Assembly (NCBI GenBank): GCA_022570795.1
Contig: JAKUDP010000006.1
Location: 186,001 to 250,000, forward strand
DNA length: 64,000 nt
Reading direction: 5' to 3'
Source: Sphaerulina vaccinii
Taxonomy: Eukaryota > Ascomycota > Dothideomycetes > Mycosphaerellales > Mycosphaerellaceae
The position numbers and the translations under genes are program-made. This document shows, piece after piece, positions 21,128 through 30,992 of the stretch. The first letter of the stretch is position 1; every line of letters begins with the position of its first letter. The notes beneath the pieces are model-generated. The model ran no database searches. It saw nothing but the letters and a program-made list of their open reading frames with translations, and had not been told where the DNA came from.

Positions 21128-21805
21128 AGCACATGTTCCCTATAGCTGAGCAGAATATGAGAGCCACAGCCACTTGAGTGATAGCATTGCACGACTTTGT
21201 CACTCATTACTTTTCCATCCCAATCAGCGTGTCAGAGATGCTAGGAAGTGTAAGCAGTCGTTATGTGCATGGTGGCGTGAACGTCCATACCTTACAATCG
21301 GAGTTCGCTCGAGGCACAATGAGGATCGCCAGTCACGATCTCGCGGGGGCACCGCCGAACAAACGCCAAGTCCAGCAGGATTTCGAAGCTCCTTCCTCGT
21401 TTCTGCTGTTTCTGTTTTCCACCGCCACAACACGATTAGCGATAGCTCCATCTCGCAATCAATCTTTCCAAATTGTCCACTGCTCTGCCAAAATCGCCAT
21501 CGAATATGGAAATCTGCGCCACAAGATCGGCCCTGCCGCGAGCCGAGGCCAATGTCACTTGGCTATGATTGGCATGACGACCAAACGCAGCCTCAACACG
21601 TCATGATTGCCATGAAAGCGCAGCAACTGCCAACGCGCGCGTGCTGGCTGCGGCCACTTCTCTTTGGTATAGAAAGCACAGGAATGCCAGTTCTCGGTTC
21701 GGAACTGCACCTGTTTTATGCAAATATCTACATGCACACTGCACCCACAGTTCAGAATCTAGGTCCGATTGTGATTATTCACCATCCGACATCAACAAAC
21801 TGAAG
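21128..21805. other. Intergenic, no gene seen
   Basis: 3' region of the HeLo gene and 5' region of the RCR gene. Long chance frames exist but show no domain, start context or splice support. Confidence 0.4.
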
Positions 21806-22398
21806 ATGGACTCCTTCCGCGCCATTCAGGCTCAGGTCCAGGCCCAGAGCAACACTCTCGAGAAGCGACAATATACCCATGGGTACGGGTATCGTCGCTA
21901 CAACCGCTGGTCAGGATGGGGACGATGGGTTCTCTTGGGAGTCATCCTAGGAGTTGCTCTGCTTGTACTGCTGCTGTTCGCGTAAGTTTCGCATTCTTCG
22001 CTTGTTGCAGATCGGTACAGGAACTGATATGCGATACAGATGCATCTCAGCACGTCGCCGTAGAAAGTTCGGCCGCAAGCCTTACATGGGCACAGGTACG
22101 ATCTATTAGCTGATGCATTCCTCAATTGCATACTGATTTTTTCACAGGTTGGGCAGCACCAAACACTGGCGCAGCACCAGCATACAACAACAACACCAAG
22201 CCAACAACATACCAGACGCAGCCTCAAATGGAGCAGGGCTACAATAACAACAACCAGAGCACGTACAACAACAACCAACAGCCATACTACTCCGGAGGTG
22301 GTCAGGCCAGCGACTACTACAATGGCAGCACGAACGGAGCCCAGACTGGTGGATATCAGCCTCCTTCATATCCACCACCAGCTCAGACTCGCGCTTAG
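21806..22398 (+). CDS. RCR-type chitin synthesis/vesicle sorting regulator
   Basis: Three exons: 21806..21981, 22040..22095, 22148..22398 (introns 58 and 52 nt); 160 aa. One N-proximal membrane helix, RWVLLGVILGVALLVLLLFA, is preceded by an aromatic WSGWGRW patch. The splices produce the diagnostic juxtamembrane CISARRRRKFGRKPYMGTGW. The tail is Asn/Gln/Tyr-rich with PSYPPP motifs. Rcr1/Rcr2 proteins act in the endosomal/ER membrane, where PY motifs recruit a Nedd4-type ubiquitin ligase and modulate chitin deposition (known). The PPSYPPP end fits that. Confidence 0.8.
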
Positions 22399-22540
22399 GT
22401 GTGAGAAGGCACTAGGAAACGACTTGGCATGATTCACGACTTGTACGATATACAGAACAAGGACAGGCAGGGATCAACAGCACTATCGGCGTTACGATGG
22501 GCGGGCGAGACTGATTGAGTGTACAAAGCTCTATTACGAT

Positions 22541-22676
22541 TGTAATGACTACGCAATGCTGCGGAGTCTTCACACAAGCTACTTTAATGCATCAACTTCG
22601 AGATGAAACTCGGCCTCGTCCATTTTCATGATTTCACATTGCATTGAGCTTCGTGAGCTCCTCCGTCACCGCCAAG
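22541..22676. repeat. Direct repeat copy A, flanking the small orphan gene
   Basis: Shares AATGACTACGCA, then GAGTCTTC-CAC, ATGCAT-AACTTCG and GCATTGAGCT, in the same order with copy B at 23272-23588. It lies left of the 159-aa gene. The two copies are diverged and copy B is longer. Confidence 0.5.
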
Positions 22677-22752
22677 CAGCACTCAGGCTGATAAGAACGC
22701 GAGCTATGCCTCGTGCTACATCCTAGCAGCACCGATCCACGATCTCAAAGAC

Positions 22753-23232
22753 ATGTCGGAACCAGTACGACTGCATTTCGAACTTCGCGAGTATTCACCT
22801 ATGCTAACCACTTTTGCGAAGACTTGTACCGCGAAACAACTAATCCGCAACCTCAAACGTGATCCCTCAGGCAACTGCTTCGACAATCTCGGGCCCGATG
22901 GCGTCTACAGAATCTACCACTCCTCCTTCTTTGACTCTCCCCCTGCCTACAAAATCATCGACGCAGTCCGCCTCTCACCAGATCACCTCAAAGAGCTCCT
23001 TGACCGTACACCGTTTGATCAAGCTATAGAGGACAAATTCCGTGGCGTAGATGGACGCAATGTCTCCGATAAGGATATGTTTCATCCTCCAGAACATGTT
23101 CGGCCCGAACGGCCGACAGAAGAGCAGATACAGGAAATGGACCGGAAGATCGAACAACACCAGCGAGAGGGTGTGAAGAAGGACCCGAATGCTGTTTGTG
23201 GGTTGAAGCAGAGTGACTATAATATAACCTAG
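22753..23232 (+). CDS. Conserved-looking hypothetical protein, 159 aa
   Basis: Single exon with a clean ATG. Soluble, charged, no signal peptide or membrane helix. Begins MSEPVRLHFELREYSP and includes FDNLGPDGVYRIYH; the C-terminal third is helical and Glu/Lys-rich (RPTEEQIQEMDRKIEQHQRE). I do not recognise the family. It is flanked on both sides by diverged direct repeats, suggesting a duplication or insertion event, and lies upstream of an AAA ATPase gene on the same strand. Confidence 0.6.
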   Translation: MSEPVRLHFELREYSPMLTTFAKTCTAKQLIRNLKRDPSGNCFDNLGPDGVYRIYHSSFFDSPPAYKIIDAVRLSPDHLKELLDRTPFDQAIEDKFRGVDGRNVSDKDMFHPPEHVRPERPTEEQIQEMDRKIEQHQREGVKKDPNAVCGLKQSDYNIT

Positions 23233-23271
23233 GCTCAACCAGAGGCAGTCGGTTTTCTACGACGACTACCA

Positions 23272-23588
23272 TTACAATGACTACGCAGGCTGCGAAGTCT
23301 TCGCACGAGACACTTTTGATGCATGAACTTCGCTCACGGCAGGCAACCAATCGTCGGAAACTTGTCAAAAGGTCATGTTCATCTCCGTAAACGCGCGACG
23401 ACCAGGCTATTGCGTCTCCAGACAGAGCGCCTTGCCCTTCAAGCGAGTTTTCAGAGACACTCTCCAACGTATGGCTCCTTACCGCGATCTTTGGTACTGA
23501 ACAGTGAATCTGTGCCTGTGACTCGTGAGTCTGTATCCACTCCATGATGCCACATACAGGCATTGAGCTCCTTCGTAACTGCCAAGCT
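23272..23588. repeat. Direct repeat copy B, flanking the small orphan gene
   Basis: Right-hand partner of 22541-22676: CAATGACTACGCAGGCTGCG, then GAGACACTTTTGATGCAT, then GGCATTGAGCTCCTTCGTAA. About 200 bp extra lies between its two matching blocks. Confidence 0.5.
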
Positions 23589-23797
23589 CGACCACAATCC
23601 TTCCAGGCAGGCACCTTCTGCATGGAGCTCTATGCAGCAACGATCTTCGCTCGAAGTCGACTCCGCCTCATCCTTCATTCCACCGCCCGCGGACCTTGAA
23701 GCAAACAAGACTGTGACAACACATCGCAGTCCTACACTTGACAACATCTGGAGATTGAAAGCTGTACCAAAGAGCAAGAAGCAAGAGCTGCATAAAC

Positions 23798-25705
23798 ATG
23801 GCGTCTTCAAGCACATACCAAGACCTCACCAGCTACAAGCCCTCAGCCTTCAACAATGGCCTGAACAGCAAAGGAGAACACGAAGAAGGACCCTACCACC
23901 TCTTCGACGACGTTCTCCAACTTACCTCTGCTAAGACAGCCGACCATGACCTGCAATACCTTACAGCCTTGCGGGCAGCGTTCCCTGACATGGTCGTGAC
24001 TGCCATCCCAACTGCCAATATTCCGCTTATAGCTTTCGCTTCTGCAGGCCATGCTATAGCTGAACTGGACAAGGAAACTGATAGCTTCGCGTCGTGGAGA
24101 GGCTATGTTGGGCCTTCTGCACAAGCCCGCAATGGAAGTTTGGCAGAAAGTGTGCATTTTGCCAAGTATATGTATCACTGGAGTGGGGACGACTTCGTGG
24201 TTTACTGTAAGTCTGCCATATATGCAATGTTGGAAATGGTCTGGGCTAACGTGACGAGGGCGAATCGAAGGTTTCCTCAATGTCCAGTATGTGCTCAAGG
24301 AGAGAGGGAAAGGAGAGCATCCATTGGGGCCGAGTGGCAAGACGGATGACTTGATCCGCGCTGTGGGTGGATGGCTGTTGGATGGCGTGAGTACTCTTAA
24401 TCGTCTCTCTTGCCTGCGTGGCTGATGTGATGTACAGATCGTCTGGGTCTATGATAGGTACTGGTACCAAGACAAGAAGCTATACCAACAAGTCCAGAAA
24501 GCAAGCTGGGACAAAGTCATTCTTGACGAAGGAATGAAGAAGGAATTGACAGAGGCTGCCGAGAAGTTCTTCGACAGCAAAGATGTCTATGATGATCTGG
24601 GAGTGCCTTGGTGAGTCTTCCAATTTTCACAGAATGCGGCTCTTCATCGAGAGCGACCTGTCCGGAGCTTGAGCAGCGCGGTCGCCAGCTAGAAGCGCAG
24701 AGACAGAAGCTGTCATTCCTGCATTCTGCTCCTGCAAATCAACCCGAATGCTGACAGTCGTGCAGGAAGCGCGGTCTCCTCTTCCACGGCCCACCAGGAA
24801 ACGGCAAAACAATCTCCATCAAAGCCCTAATGCACACCCTCCTCAACCGCAAACACCCGATTCCCACCCTGTACGTAAAAGCCGCACCGCAGACGTACAA
24901 CATTCAACAAGTATTCAGCCACGCCCGCAACCTCTCACCCTGCATGTTGATCCTCGAAGACATCGAAACAATCGTAACGCCTCAGACACGTTCGTACTTC
25001 TTCAACGAGATGGACGGTATAGAAGATAATAGCGGGCTGTTCGTCGTTGGCTCTACGAACTATCTCGATCGTTTGGATCCTGGTTTGACGAGTCGACCGA
25101 GTCGGTTTGATAGGAAGTATCTCTTTCCGTTGCCGAATCAGCATGAGAGGACTATGTATTGTCAGTGGTGGAGGAAGAAGTTGGCGCATAATGAGAGCAT
25201 CGAATTTCCGGAACAGCTTTGCGTGCCTATGGCTAGCATTACGGACGGCTTCTCGTTTGCGTTTCTGCAGGAGGCTTTTGTGGGGAGTATGTTGTTTTTG
25301 GCGCATCAGACTGATAATGAAGTCCACCAGGAGGATGCAGGAGAGGATGATCTGGAGAAATATGAGCTTTGGAGAGTCTTCAAGAAACAGGTCGTTATCT
25401 TGCGGAAGGAGATCAAGAATCAGTATGAGGCTCCTCGACGGATTCCACACGGGACCACTTCAGAGTACCAGAACTCCAGCACGGCGAGAGCGGGACAGCC
25501 ATGTGGGATCTCAGTGGAGGAACTGAGCCGTATCCGGGGAAGAGTCAGCGATACTGCCCTCGTTCCATCACTCGGCGGTCCTCAAGGACAGGAATTCTTG
25601 AATATGGTGGGCGGGCTGAACGTGCAGGATGAGGAGTCTAGAGTTGCGCGGCTGACTACCACTAAGTACCCTGTCATCAACTCGCGCGCATTCATGATGC
25701 AGTGA
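23798..25705 (+). CDS. AAA-family ATPase, fungal-specific type
   Basis: Four exons: 23798..24206, 24271..24386, 24438..24610, 24766..25705; introns 64, 51 and 155 nt; 545 aa. The N-terminal ~240 residues are not recognised. The AAA module starts at RGLLFHGPPGNGKT (Walker A), with Walker B MLILEDIETI and sensor GSTNYLDRLDPGL followed by the arginine-rich SRPSRFDRKY. The linker VYDDLGVPW-KR across the third splice matches the usual approach to Walker A in this group. Members act as protein-remodelling ATPases; the substrate is unknown. The C-terminal 150 residues are Glu-rich and probably disordered. The 155-nt third intron is long for this locus. Confidence 0.75.
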
Positions 25706-26672
25706 GTAGTAGTAGTAAGAAGAAGATACAGTGGTCTAGCGAATTGTGTCCAGCAAGGCAGGAAGATAGGACGTAGACTTGAATGCTGAACGAACGCGTT
25801 GCTCTTGCTTCTGTGTCAACTTTCAGTTCTATAGTTCATCCAACTTGTGTGTATTGCGATTGCGAGGTTGGCCATGACCCAAGCTTGGCTCTGTTTGTTG
25901 ATGTCGAAGGAATGGCATGGGAACCCAACCTATCTCTGACACGAAATTCTGTTGCTGCCCCGCCGATGAGGCTGCCTGTCTGGAGGAAGTGATCGAAGCT
26001 TGCAATTGAGAAGTATATGTCCATGAGAAACTTCCTCGCGGTGCCTCAGCTCAGGTGATGTCCATGGCGTAACGATGGTGTGGTGTGCACCGTTGGTGGT
26101 AGCTTCATCCGGCTTCTGTGAAGATACGAACCTTATTGGATAGCTGTCGTAAGCTCATACGACATTGTAAATGGTACTTCCAATCCTTCTCTCGTGATGT
26201 CAGGCCACTGTTTGCCCGTGAGACAGCAGAATCTTCAAGTTGGTGATGACGAAGAGGAGAAAAGATCAGGAAGAAGTCGTATGGCAGAACATCGCTCTTC
26301 ACCAGCCACGCAACTGTGCCGCATCTACATGCCCTCCCTGTAGAGTCAAGAGATTAGATTTGGTTTGGTAAGGTTGAAAACAGGGAAAGTCGACAGTTTG
26401 GCGAGCTTGGCTGAGCTTGTACGAAGGCTTGTGTCAAATTGGTGTGGCTGTCACAAGCGATCGTTCTGGCCGACGCCGACTCTACCCATGCGTACCCATG
26501 CTGCTGCTTGCGCCATTCCAGCCTGCTCTGTTCTTTCCTTGCGTCTTCTCCAATTCTCTTCTTTTCGCGCTATTCCGCTGCATAGATTGATGTACTCGAA
26601 GTATTGAAATCCTCATACGCCATCGATCAAGGTCTAGACGATTAGGCCGATAAGGCTCTTAAACTAGCGACC
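25706..26672. other. Intergenic, no gene seen
   Basis: 3' region of the ATPase and promoter/5' UTR region of the C2 gene. No convincing frame or RNA structure. Confidence 0.4.
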
Positions 26673-28592
26673 ATGTCGCAAACCACCACAGCACACGATA
26701 CTCCCCAGCAGAACTTCAACGAGAAGACAGACGCCAGCGCGAATGGTCGGACCAATGGACAGCCGAAAGAGCAAGAAAGTAAAAAGGAAGATGAGAAAGA
26801 GGTGGATGCAGAGAAGCAGCCAGAGAAGGATGCTGGCGCACAGCGAGCAGACACGAAAGACAACAAGCCAGGTCCAAGCGGAGGCTACGATAGCATCCCT
26901 ATCCCGAAGCGACCTTCTGGCTATACGGTGAAGATGACATTTCACCGCGCCGAGAACTTACCCATGGCCGACATCAACGGCTTCTCGTCGGATCCATACG
27001 TCCTGGCACAGCTGAACACAGACACGCCTACGCGCCACAAGGAAGATCCACACTTACGCTGGCGATCTAGGACGGTGCGAAAAGACATCACACCTGAGTG
27101 GGAAGAGTGCTGGATAGTCGCCAATGTGCCTGCTTCCGGTCTCAAGCTGAAGGTTCGAGTCTACGATGAGGATCCAGCTGATAAGGACGATGTGCTCGGA
27201 AATGTGCACATTTCCGTACCGAGTCTCGATGAAAATTGGAAAGGTATCAAGAACGAAGGTTACAAGCTGTTAGCGACCAAGGGCAGTATCCGAGCATATG
27301 CATTACAAGCCGTGACCACTTGCTTTAGGGAAGACAAGCGGTTTCGCGGTGTGATCTTCGTGAGCATTGAAGTGCTAGGACGAACAGCAGAAGACGGCCA
27401 GAACGGCAGACTATACACCATCGGACCTTGCCGCTGGATACGACATTACTCACCCATATTGGGTCGCCTTGCTAACATCAAGGAGCCGGACGAGGAGGAC
27501 AAGTCTCAGCAAGGACAGGCAGGAGGGAAAGACAAACCCAAGAAGAATGTCGAGAAGTACAACTTCCAGGCAAATCAGATCCAGCTTCAGGGACCTGTAC
27601 CCGCGCAGCTATATCATCGCTACGTTGAATTCAAGCCTTGGGTGTCCCGAATGTTCACATCATCTGGTCTATCTGGCGTGCTCATGGGCAAAGCTCTCCA
27701 CCACCAACACGCTCGAGTCTACAACTTCGCCCGCTCAACAGTCCATGGCGACTTCTCAGACGGCCCTAGCACAGAAATGACCAAGAAGTTCCTAGATCTC
27801 GTCCACTACGACGAAGGTGGCAGAATCTTCACTTACGTCTTGACACTCGATGCACTCTGGCGTTTTACCGAAACAGGCAAAGAGTTCAGCATCGACATGT
27901 TGAGCAAACATACCATGCACGCAGACGTCTCCATATACATAGCATTTTCCGGAGAGTTCTTCATCCGCCGACTCAAACACGCCGATCGACCTCCTCCACC
28001 TGAACCCGCTGAGGAGAGCAGCCAGTCCCATCCTCCAGACCACAAGAAGAACGAAGAGCACCCACCAGATAACTTCGAAGGTGGCCCACCCGAGGACGAC
28101 CCACCCAAAGATCCAAAATTTTACGAACTAGTCATCGACAACGACTCTGGAACATATCGACCTAACGCGGACCTGTTGCCACTACTTAAGAAGTTCTTGG
28201 CGAAACAACTTCCCGGCCTCCACATCTTAACCCTCGACTGCAATAAGGACGCCGAAAGACAACAACATATGAAGAAAGAACAACGCGAACGCAAGAAGCA
28301 AGAAGGTAACCAGGTCCTCTACACTATGGGCTCAGACCAGTCGAGCATATCCAGCAGCGACATCGAAGACCTCGATCGCATGGAGGGCGATATGGAGGAC
28401 GAGGATGCGGTTGCTCATGAGCATGGCGTGTGGAGTCAAGCGACGAAAGACGCTAAAATGAGGAATAAGGATAGGGTGAATAAGATGAAGAACCTTGGGC
28501 ACAAAAGAGCCGGGGAAGAAAGCTCTGGCGTAGGAGGAGTCGATAGCGACGCCGCGCTCAAGGCTGGGACGAATGAGGAATCGAGGTCGTAG
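26673..28592 (+). CDS. C2 domain protein
   Basis: Single exon, 639 aa, ATG in good context after AGCGACC. The first ~80 residues are a disordered Lys/Glu/Gln-rich leader. A C2 domain follows at ~85-210 (VKMTFHRAENLPMADINGFS, SDPYVLAQL, VRVYDEDPADKDDVLG), with several of the acidic residues used for calcium binding. The middle ~220-430 is a conserved-looking region with PWVSRMFTSSGLSGVLMGKA and a Tyr/Phe-rich stretch. The C-terminus is Pro-rich then Glu/Asp/Lys-rich. C2 domains bind membranes, often with calcium (known). I infer a peripheral membrane protein; cargo or enzyme activity is not visible. Confidence 0.75.
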   Translation: MSQTTTAHDTPQQNFNEKTDASANGRTNGQPKEQESKKEDEKEVDAEKQPEKDAGAQRADTKDNKPGPSGGYDSIPIPKRPSGYTVKMTFHRAENLPMADINGFSSDPYVLAQLNTDTPTRHKEDPHLRWRSRTVRKDITPEWEECWIVANVPASGLKLKVRVYDEDPADKDDVLGNVHISVPSLDENWKGIKNEGYKLLATKGSIRAYALQAVTTCFREDKRFRGVIFVSIEVLGRTAEDGQNGRLYTIGPCRWIRHYSPILGRLANIKEPDEEDKSQQGQAGGKDKPKKNVEKYNFQANQIQLQGPVPAQLYHRYVEFKPWVSRMFTSSGLSGVLMGKALHHQHARVYNFARSTVHGDFSDGPSTEMTKKFLDLVHYDEGGRIFTYVLTLDALWRFTETGKEFSIDMLSKHTMHADVSIYIAFSGEFFIRRLKHADRPPPPEPAEESSQSHPPDHKKNEEHPPDNFEGGPPEDDPPKDPKFYELVIDNDSGTYRPNADLLPLLKKFLAKQLPGLHILTLDCNKDAERQQHMKKEQRERKKQEGNQVLYTMGSDQSSISSSDIEDLDRMEGDMEDEDAVAHEHGVWSQATKDAKMRNKDRVNKMKNLGHKRAGEESSGVGGVDSDAALKAGTNEESRS

Positions 28593-28922
28593 CGATTCGA
28601 TGGACGCATTTGTGCGACTTTTCGGTTGTGATGGAGCGATTGATACCCGCGGTGTGCATGGACTGGCGTGGCATTATGATGTGTGTATTAGGCTTATTGG
28701 TTGTTGTGTATAGCTTCTGTAATGCATGAGTATGAGTGTACTTCTCTGAATCACACTTCTTTCACGGCTTGTTATCAGGAGCGCCCTGCTGAGCTTGGAT
28801 TCTCTGGTGTAGGAGAGAGGGGGATATTTATTTGAGACAGGGTGGCCAGTTCTCACTGTTGATCGCTCTTATCGTTAGCTTGAAGTTGGGGTATGTATTC
28901 GAGACAAACTGATCAACTCTTA
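28593..28922. other. Intergenic leading into the right RNA array
   Basis: 3' region of the C2 gene. The last 40 bp contain GGGTATGTATTC, the TATA-like element of unit R1. Confidence 0.4.
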
Positions 28923-29073
28923 ACAGTCGTCCGTGGTCTAGCGGACTAAGGCAGTAAGTCGTTGGCGAAGCCGATGCGTGAAACAAGAGGATAAAAACGG
29001 ACTCTACCAACGACTTGGTGGGAAGTCATTCAGCGTCCATGATCGTCAAAGGTAGCCAGCTGGCGATTGTTTT
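28923..29073 (+). ncRNA. Small structured RNA unit R1
   Basis: ACAGTCGTCCG start, TGGCGATTGTTTT end (9-bp pairing). A-box-like TGGTCTAGCGG begins at about the tRNA-like position. Conserved hairpin CGTTGGC-GAA-GCCGATG. The middle carries CCAACGAC, the exact complement of GTCGTTGG in the conserved hairpin, so an alternative fold is possible. Confidence 0.6.
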
Positions 29074-29184
29074 GCCTTTTTCGTCTTATCTTTTGCCATC
29101 TTCGTTGAATTCCTGCTTCTTTTCCATTGCCTAAGCAGGTCCAGGAGTGGAGGTATATGTGTAACTTAAGCTGCGTATGCTTCA

Positions 29185-29331
29185 ACAGTCGTCCGTGGTC
29201 TAGCGGAATGAGCAGTAAGTCGTCGGTATAGCTGATGCCTGCAGAGAGTAAATGCTCTTGACAGTGATCAAGTCTTATGACTTGATGAAACGTGAAGTGT
29301 TGTCTTCTTGGTACCTCAGGTCGATTGTTTT
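29185..29331 (+). ncRNA. Small structured RNA unit R2
   Basis: GGAGGTATATG lies about 35 bp upstream. A-box-like TGGTCTAGCGG; conserved hairpin CGTCGGTATAGCTGATG. The middle has the perfect 8-bp hairpin ATCAAGTC-TTAT-GACTTGAT. Ends GTCGATTGTTTT. Confidence 0.6.
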
Positions 29332-29427
29332 GCCTTTTCATCTTGTCTTTTGCTACTTCTTGCTTTTTGGCCTATGAGTCTGGCTAGGCGTGGAGGTATA
29401 TGTCAGACCTAGATTTTATGTTATTTA

Positions 29428-29577
29428 ACAGTCGTCCGTGGTCTAGTGGATTGACCAGTAAGTCGTCGGTATAGCTGATGCATGAAATGGAAAGGAGCAT
29501 CTTGCAACGCAGGCTTTGCTCCTGGGCGGCAATAATGTTTCGCCATATCAGCATTGCTGATCTGGGCCGATTGTTTT
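29428..29577 (+). ncRNA. Small structured RNA unit R3
   Basis: GGAGGTATATG lies about 35 bp upstream. A-box-like TGGTCTAGTGG; same conserved hairpin as R2. The middle has GGAGCA...TGCTCC and the tight hairpin ATCAGC-ATT-GCTGAT. Ends GCCGATTGTTTT. Confidence 0.6.
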
Positions 29578-29685
29578 GCCTTTCCATCACTTCTTTGCCA
29601 TTTTCGACGATTTTCTGACTCTTTTGCGTCTACGAAGCTGGCCGGGAGTGGAGGTATGTGTTGAACTTGGCATTAGTGTTCTTCA

Positions 29686-29839
29686 ACAGTCGTCCGTGGT
29701 CTAGTGGTAGAGCATGTAAGTCGTTGGTATAGCCGACGCTGTGTTGAACATCGCGGATAACAAAGCTTCAACAAGATTTCCTACCTTGTATATCGTGATT
29801 GCGCCCGTTTGATACCATAGCCAAATTGGCGATCGTTTT
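29686..29839 (+). ncRNA. Small structured RNA unit R4
   Basis: Upstream GGAGGTATGTG. A-box-like TGGTCTAGTGGTAGAGC is almost identical to a genuine tRNA D arm. Conserved hairpin CGTTGGTATAGCCGACG, with changes on both strands relative to R2/R3. The middle has TGTTGAA...TTCAACA and GCCAA-TTGGC. Ends GCGATCGTTTT. Confidence 0.6.
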
Positions 29840-29936
29840 GAGCTCTGCGTCTACCTTTTGCATGGCTCGCTTCACTTATGGCAGAAGTAAACCTCCGAGG
29901 TAGCGTCCATATAGCAATCAATTTCTGCTTCATTCA

Positions 29937-30089
29937 ACAGTCGTCATTGGTCTAGTGGTATAGCTGTGAGTCGTTGGCAAAGCTAATGCTGTTCTCTATG
30001 CTGACCAGACAGCACTTGTGATGCGGCAACACTGTTTGTATTGCCTCTGCATTCAGCTCGTTAGCACGAAACCATGCGGCTATTGTTTT
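29937..30089 (+). ncRNA. Small structured RNA unit R5
   Basis: Last unit of the right array. TATA-like CCATATAGC upstream. A-box-like TGGTCTAGTGGTATAGC; conserved hairpin CGTTGGC-AAA-GCTAATG. The middle has GCTGT...ACAGC and GGCAA...TTGCC. Ends GGCTATTGTTTT, with one broken pair in the terminal helix. Confidence 0.55.
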
Positions 30090-30621
30090 GCTCCATTGTG
30101 GGTTGCACTTCTTTTGCCCTCAGCACCGTCGTAGCATCGTAGTAACAGGGCTGAGGAAAGTGATCGTTGCCGCCTCTCCACTTTTCGCCATTGTCTACGC
30201 CACTCAAAGCAGAGCTGCATCGCTCACATTTCTTGATTATGCGAATGGAGAATGGACAGAAATGTTGAGGCATGAGGTCGACGTCGCTCTAATTGTTGCT
30301 GCAGTCCATGCAGCTCGCATCAAAGACAGCGAATGCCGGCAACCTTGTGTCGAGCCTTGTAAGAAACAAACGATCCCCAGATTGGCCAGCTACAGGTCAT
30401 AGCTACACCGTGATCATCTGGCGATAGATTCAATTGCATCATTGTATAAGTGCATCTTAGCTTGGCTATGGGAGCTCGTGCAGTCGAGCCCAACGGTATG
30501 GCGAAACGTCTATTGCCAATGTCGGATCCGCTCAATTGACTCGATCAGCCACGTGGGAGGGAGGAAGAAGAGGGTCTCGAGCATTGTGCATTGGCTGGCT
30601 TCATGCAGTATTGCGATGTGG
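30090..30621. other. Intergenic, no gene seen
   Basis: Region between the RNA array and the inverted-repeat element. No supported gene. Confidence 0.4.
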
Positions 30622-30992
30622 CGAGTGGATAAACTGCCATTGCGCATCTGATATTCTGCCATTGCGCACAATATTCGGTGTAAGACACGGGCTCTACACT
30701 GTCTCTAAGCAAGGGAGGCGAGCTTGCGAGCGAAGTAAGTACTCCGAGGTGCGAGTCTGCGAGCGGAACGAGGACGTACGATACCCGACCGCGCGAGGCA
30801 CCTGTTACTAGGAGTGTTTAGCATTATTTCTATAAAATCGACGAACAAGCACGAAGTGCGAGAGAGGCGCTTATACTGTGAAGTTGCTAGCATCCTAATC
30901 GGGATATTGTGCGAAACAGTACCCCGCAGCATACGGGTAATATCGTGCGCAATGGCAGAATATCAGATGCGCAATGGCAGTTTATCTACTCG
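30622..30992. mobile_element. MITE-like element with ~54-bp terminal inverted repeats
   Basis: Left arm 30622-30676 and right arm 30939-30992 are reverse complements with about two mismatches. Each arm contains two copies of TGCGCAATGGCAG separated by AATATCAGA. The ~260-bp interior has no coding capacity and holds short GCGAGCG-type iterations. A third partial motif ATATTGTGCGAAACAG lies at 30904. Size and structure fit a non-autonomous DNA transposon. No target-site duplication could be assigned with confidence. Confidence 0.65.

Noticed and set aside
21174..21803. 209-codon frame between the HeLo and RCR genes
   Set aside because: Composition and overlap with another long frame indicate chance; it runs straight into the RCR 5' region without a start context.
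28923..30089. Right array as a CRISPR array
   Set aside because: Repeats are ~250 bp apart, imperfect and structured along their whole length; spacers are not uniform 30-40 nt, and the genome is eukaryotic.
28923..30089. RNA units as box C/D or H/ACA snoRNAs
   Set aside because: TGATG-like strings occur in some units, but no consistent C/D box pair at the ends and no ANANNA/ACA arrangement was found.
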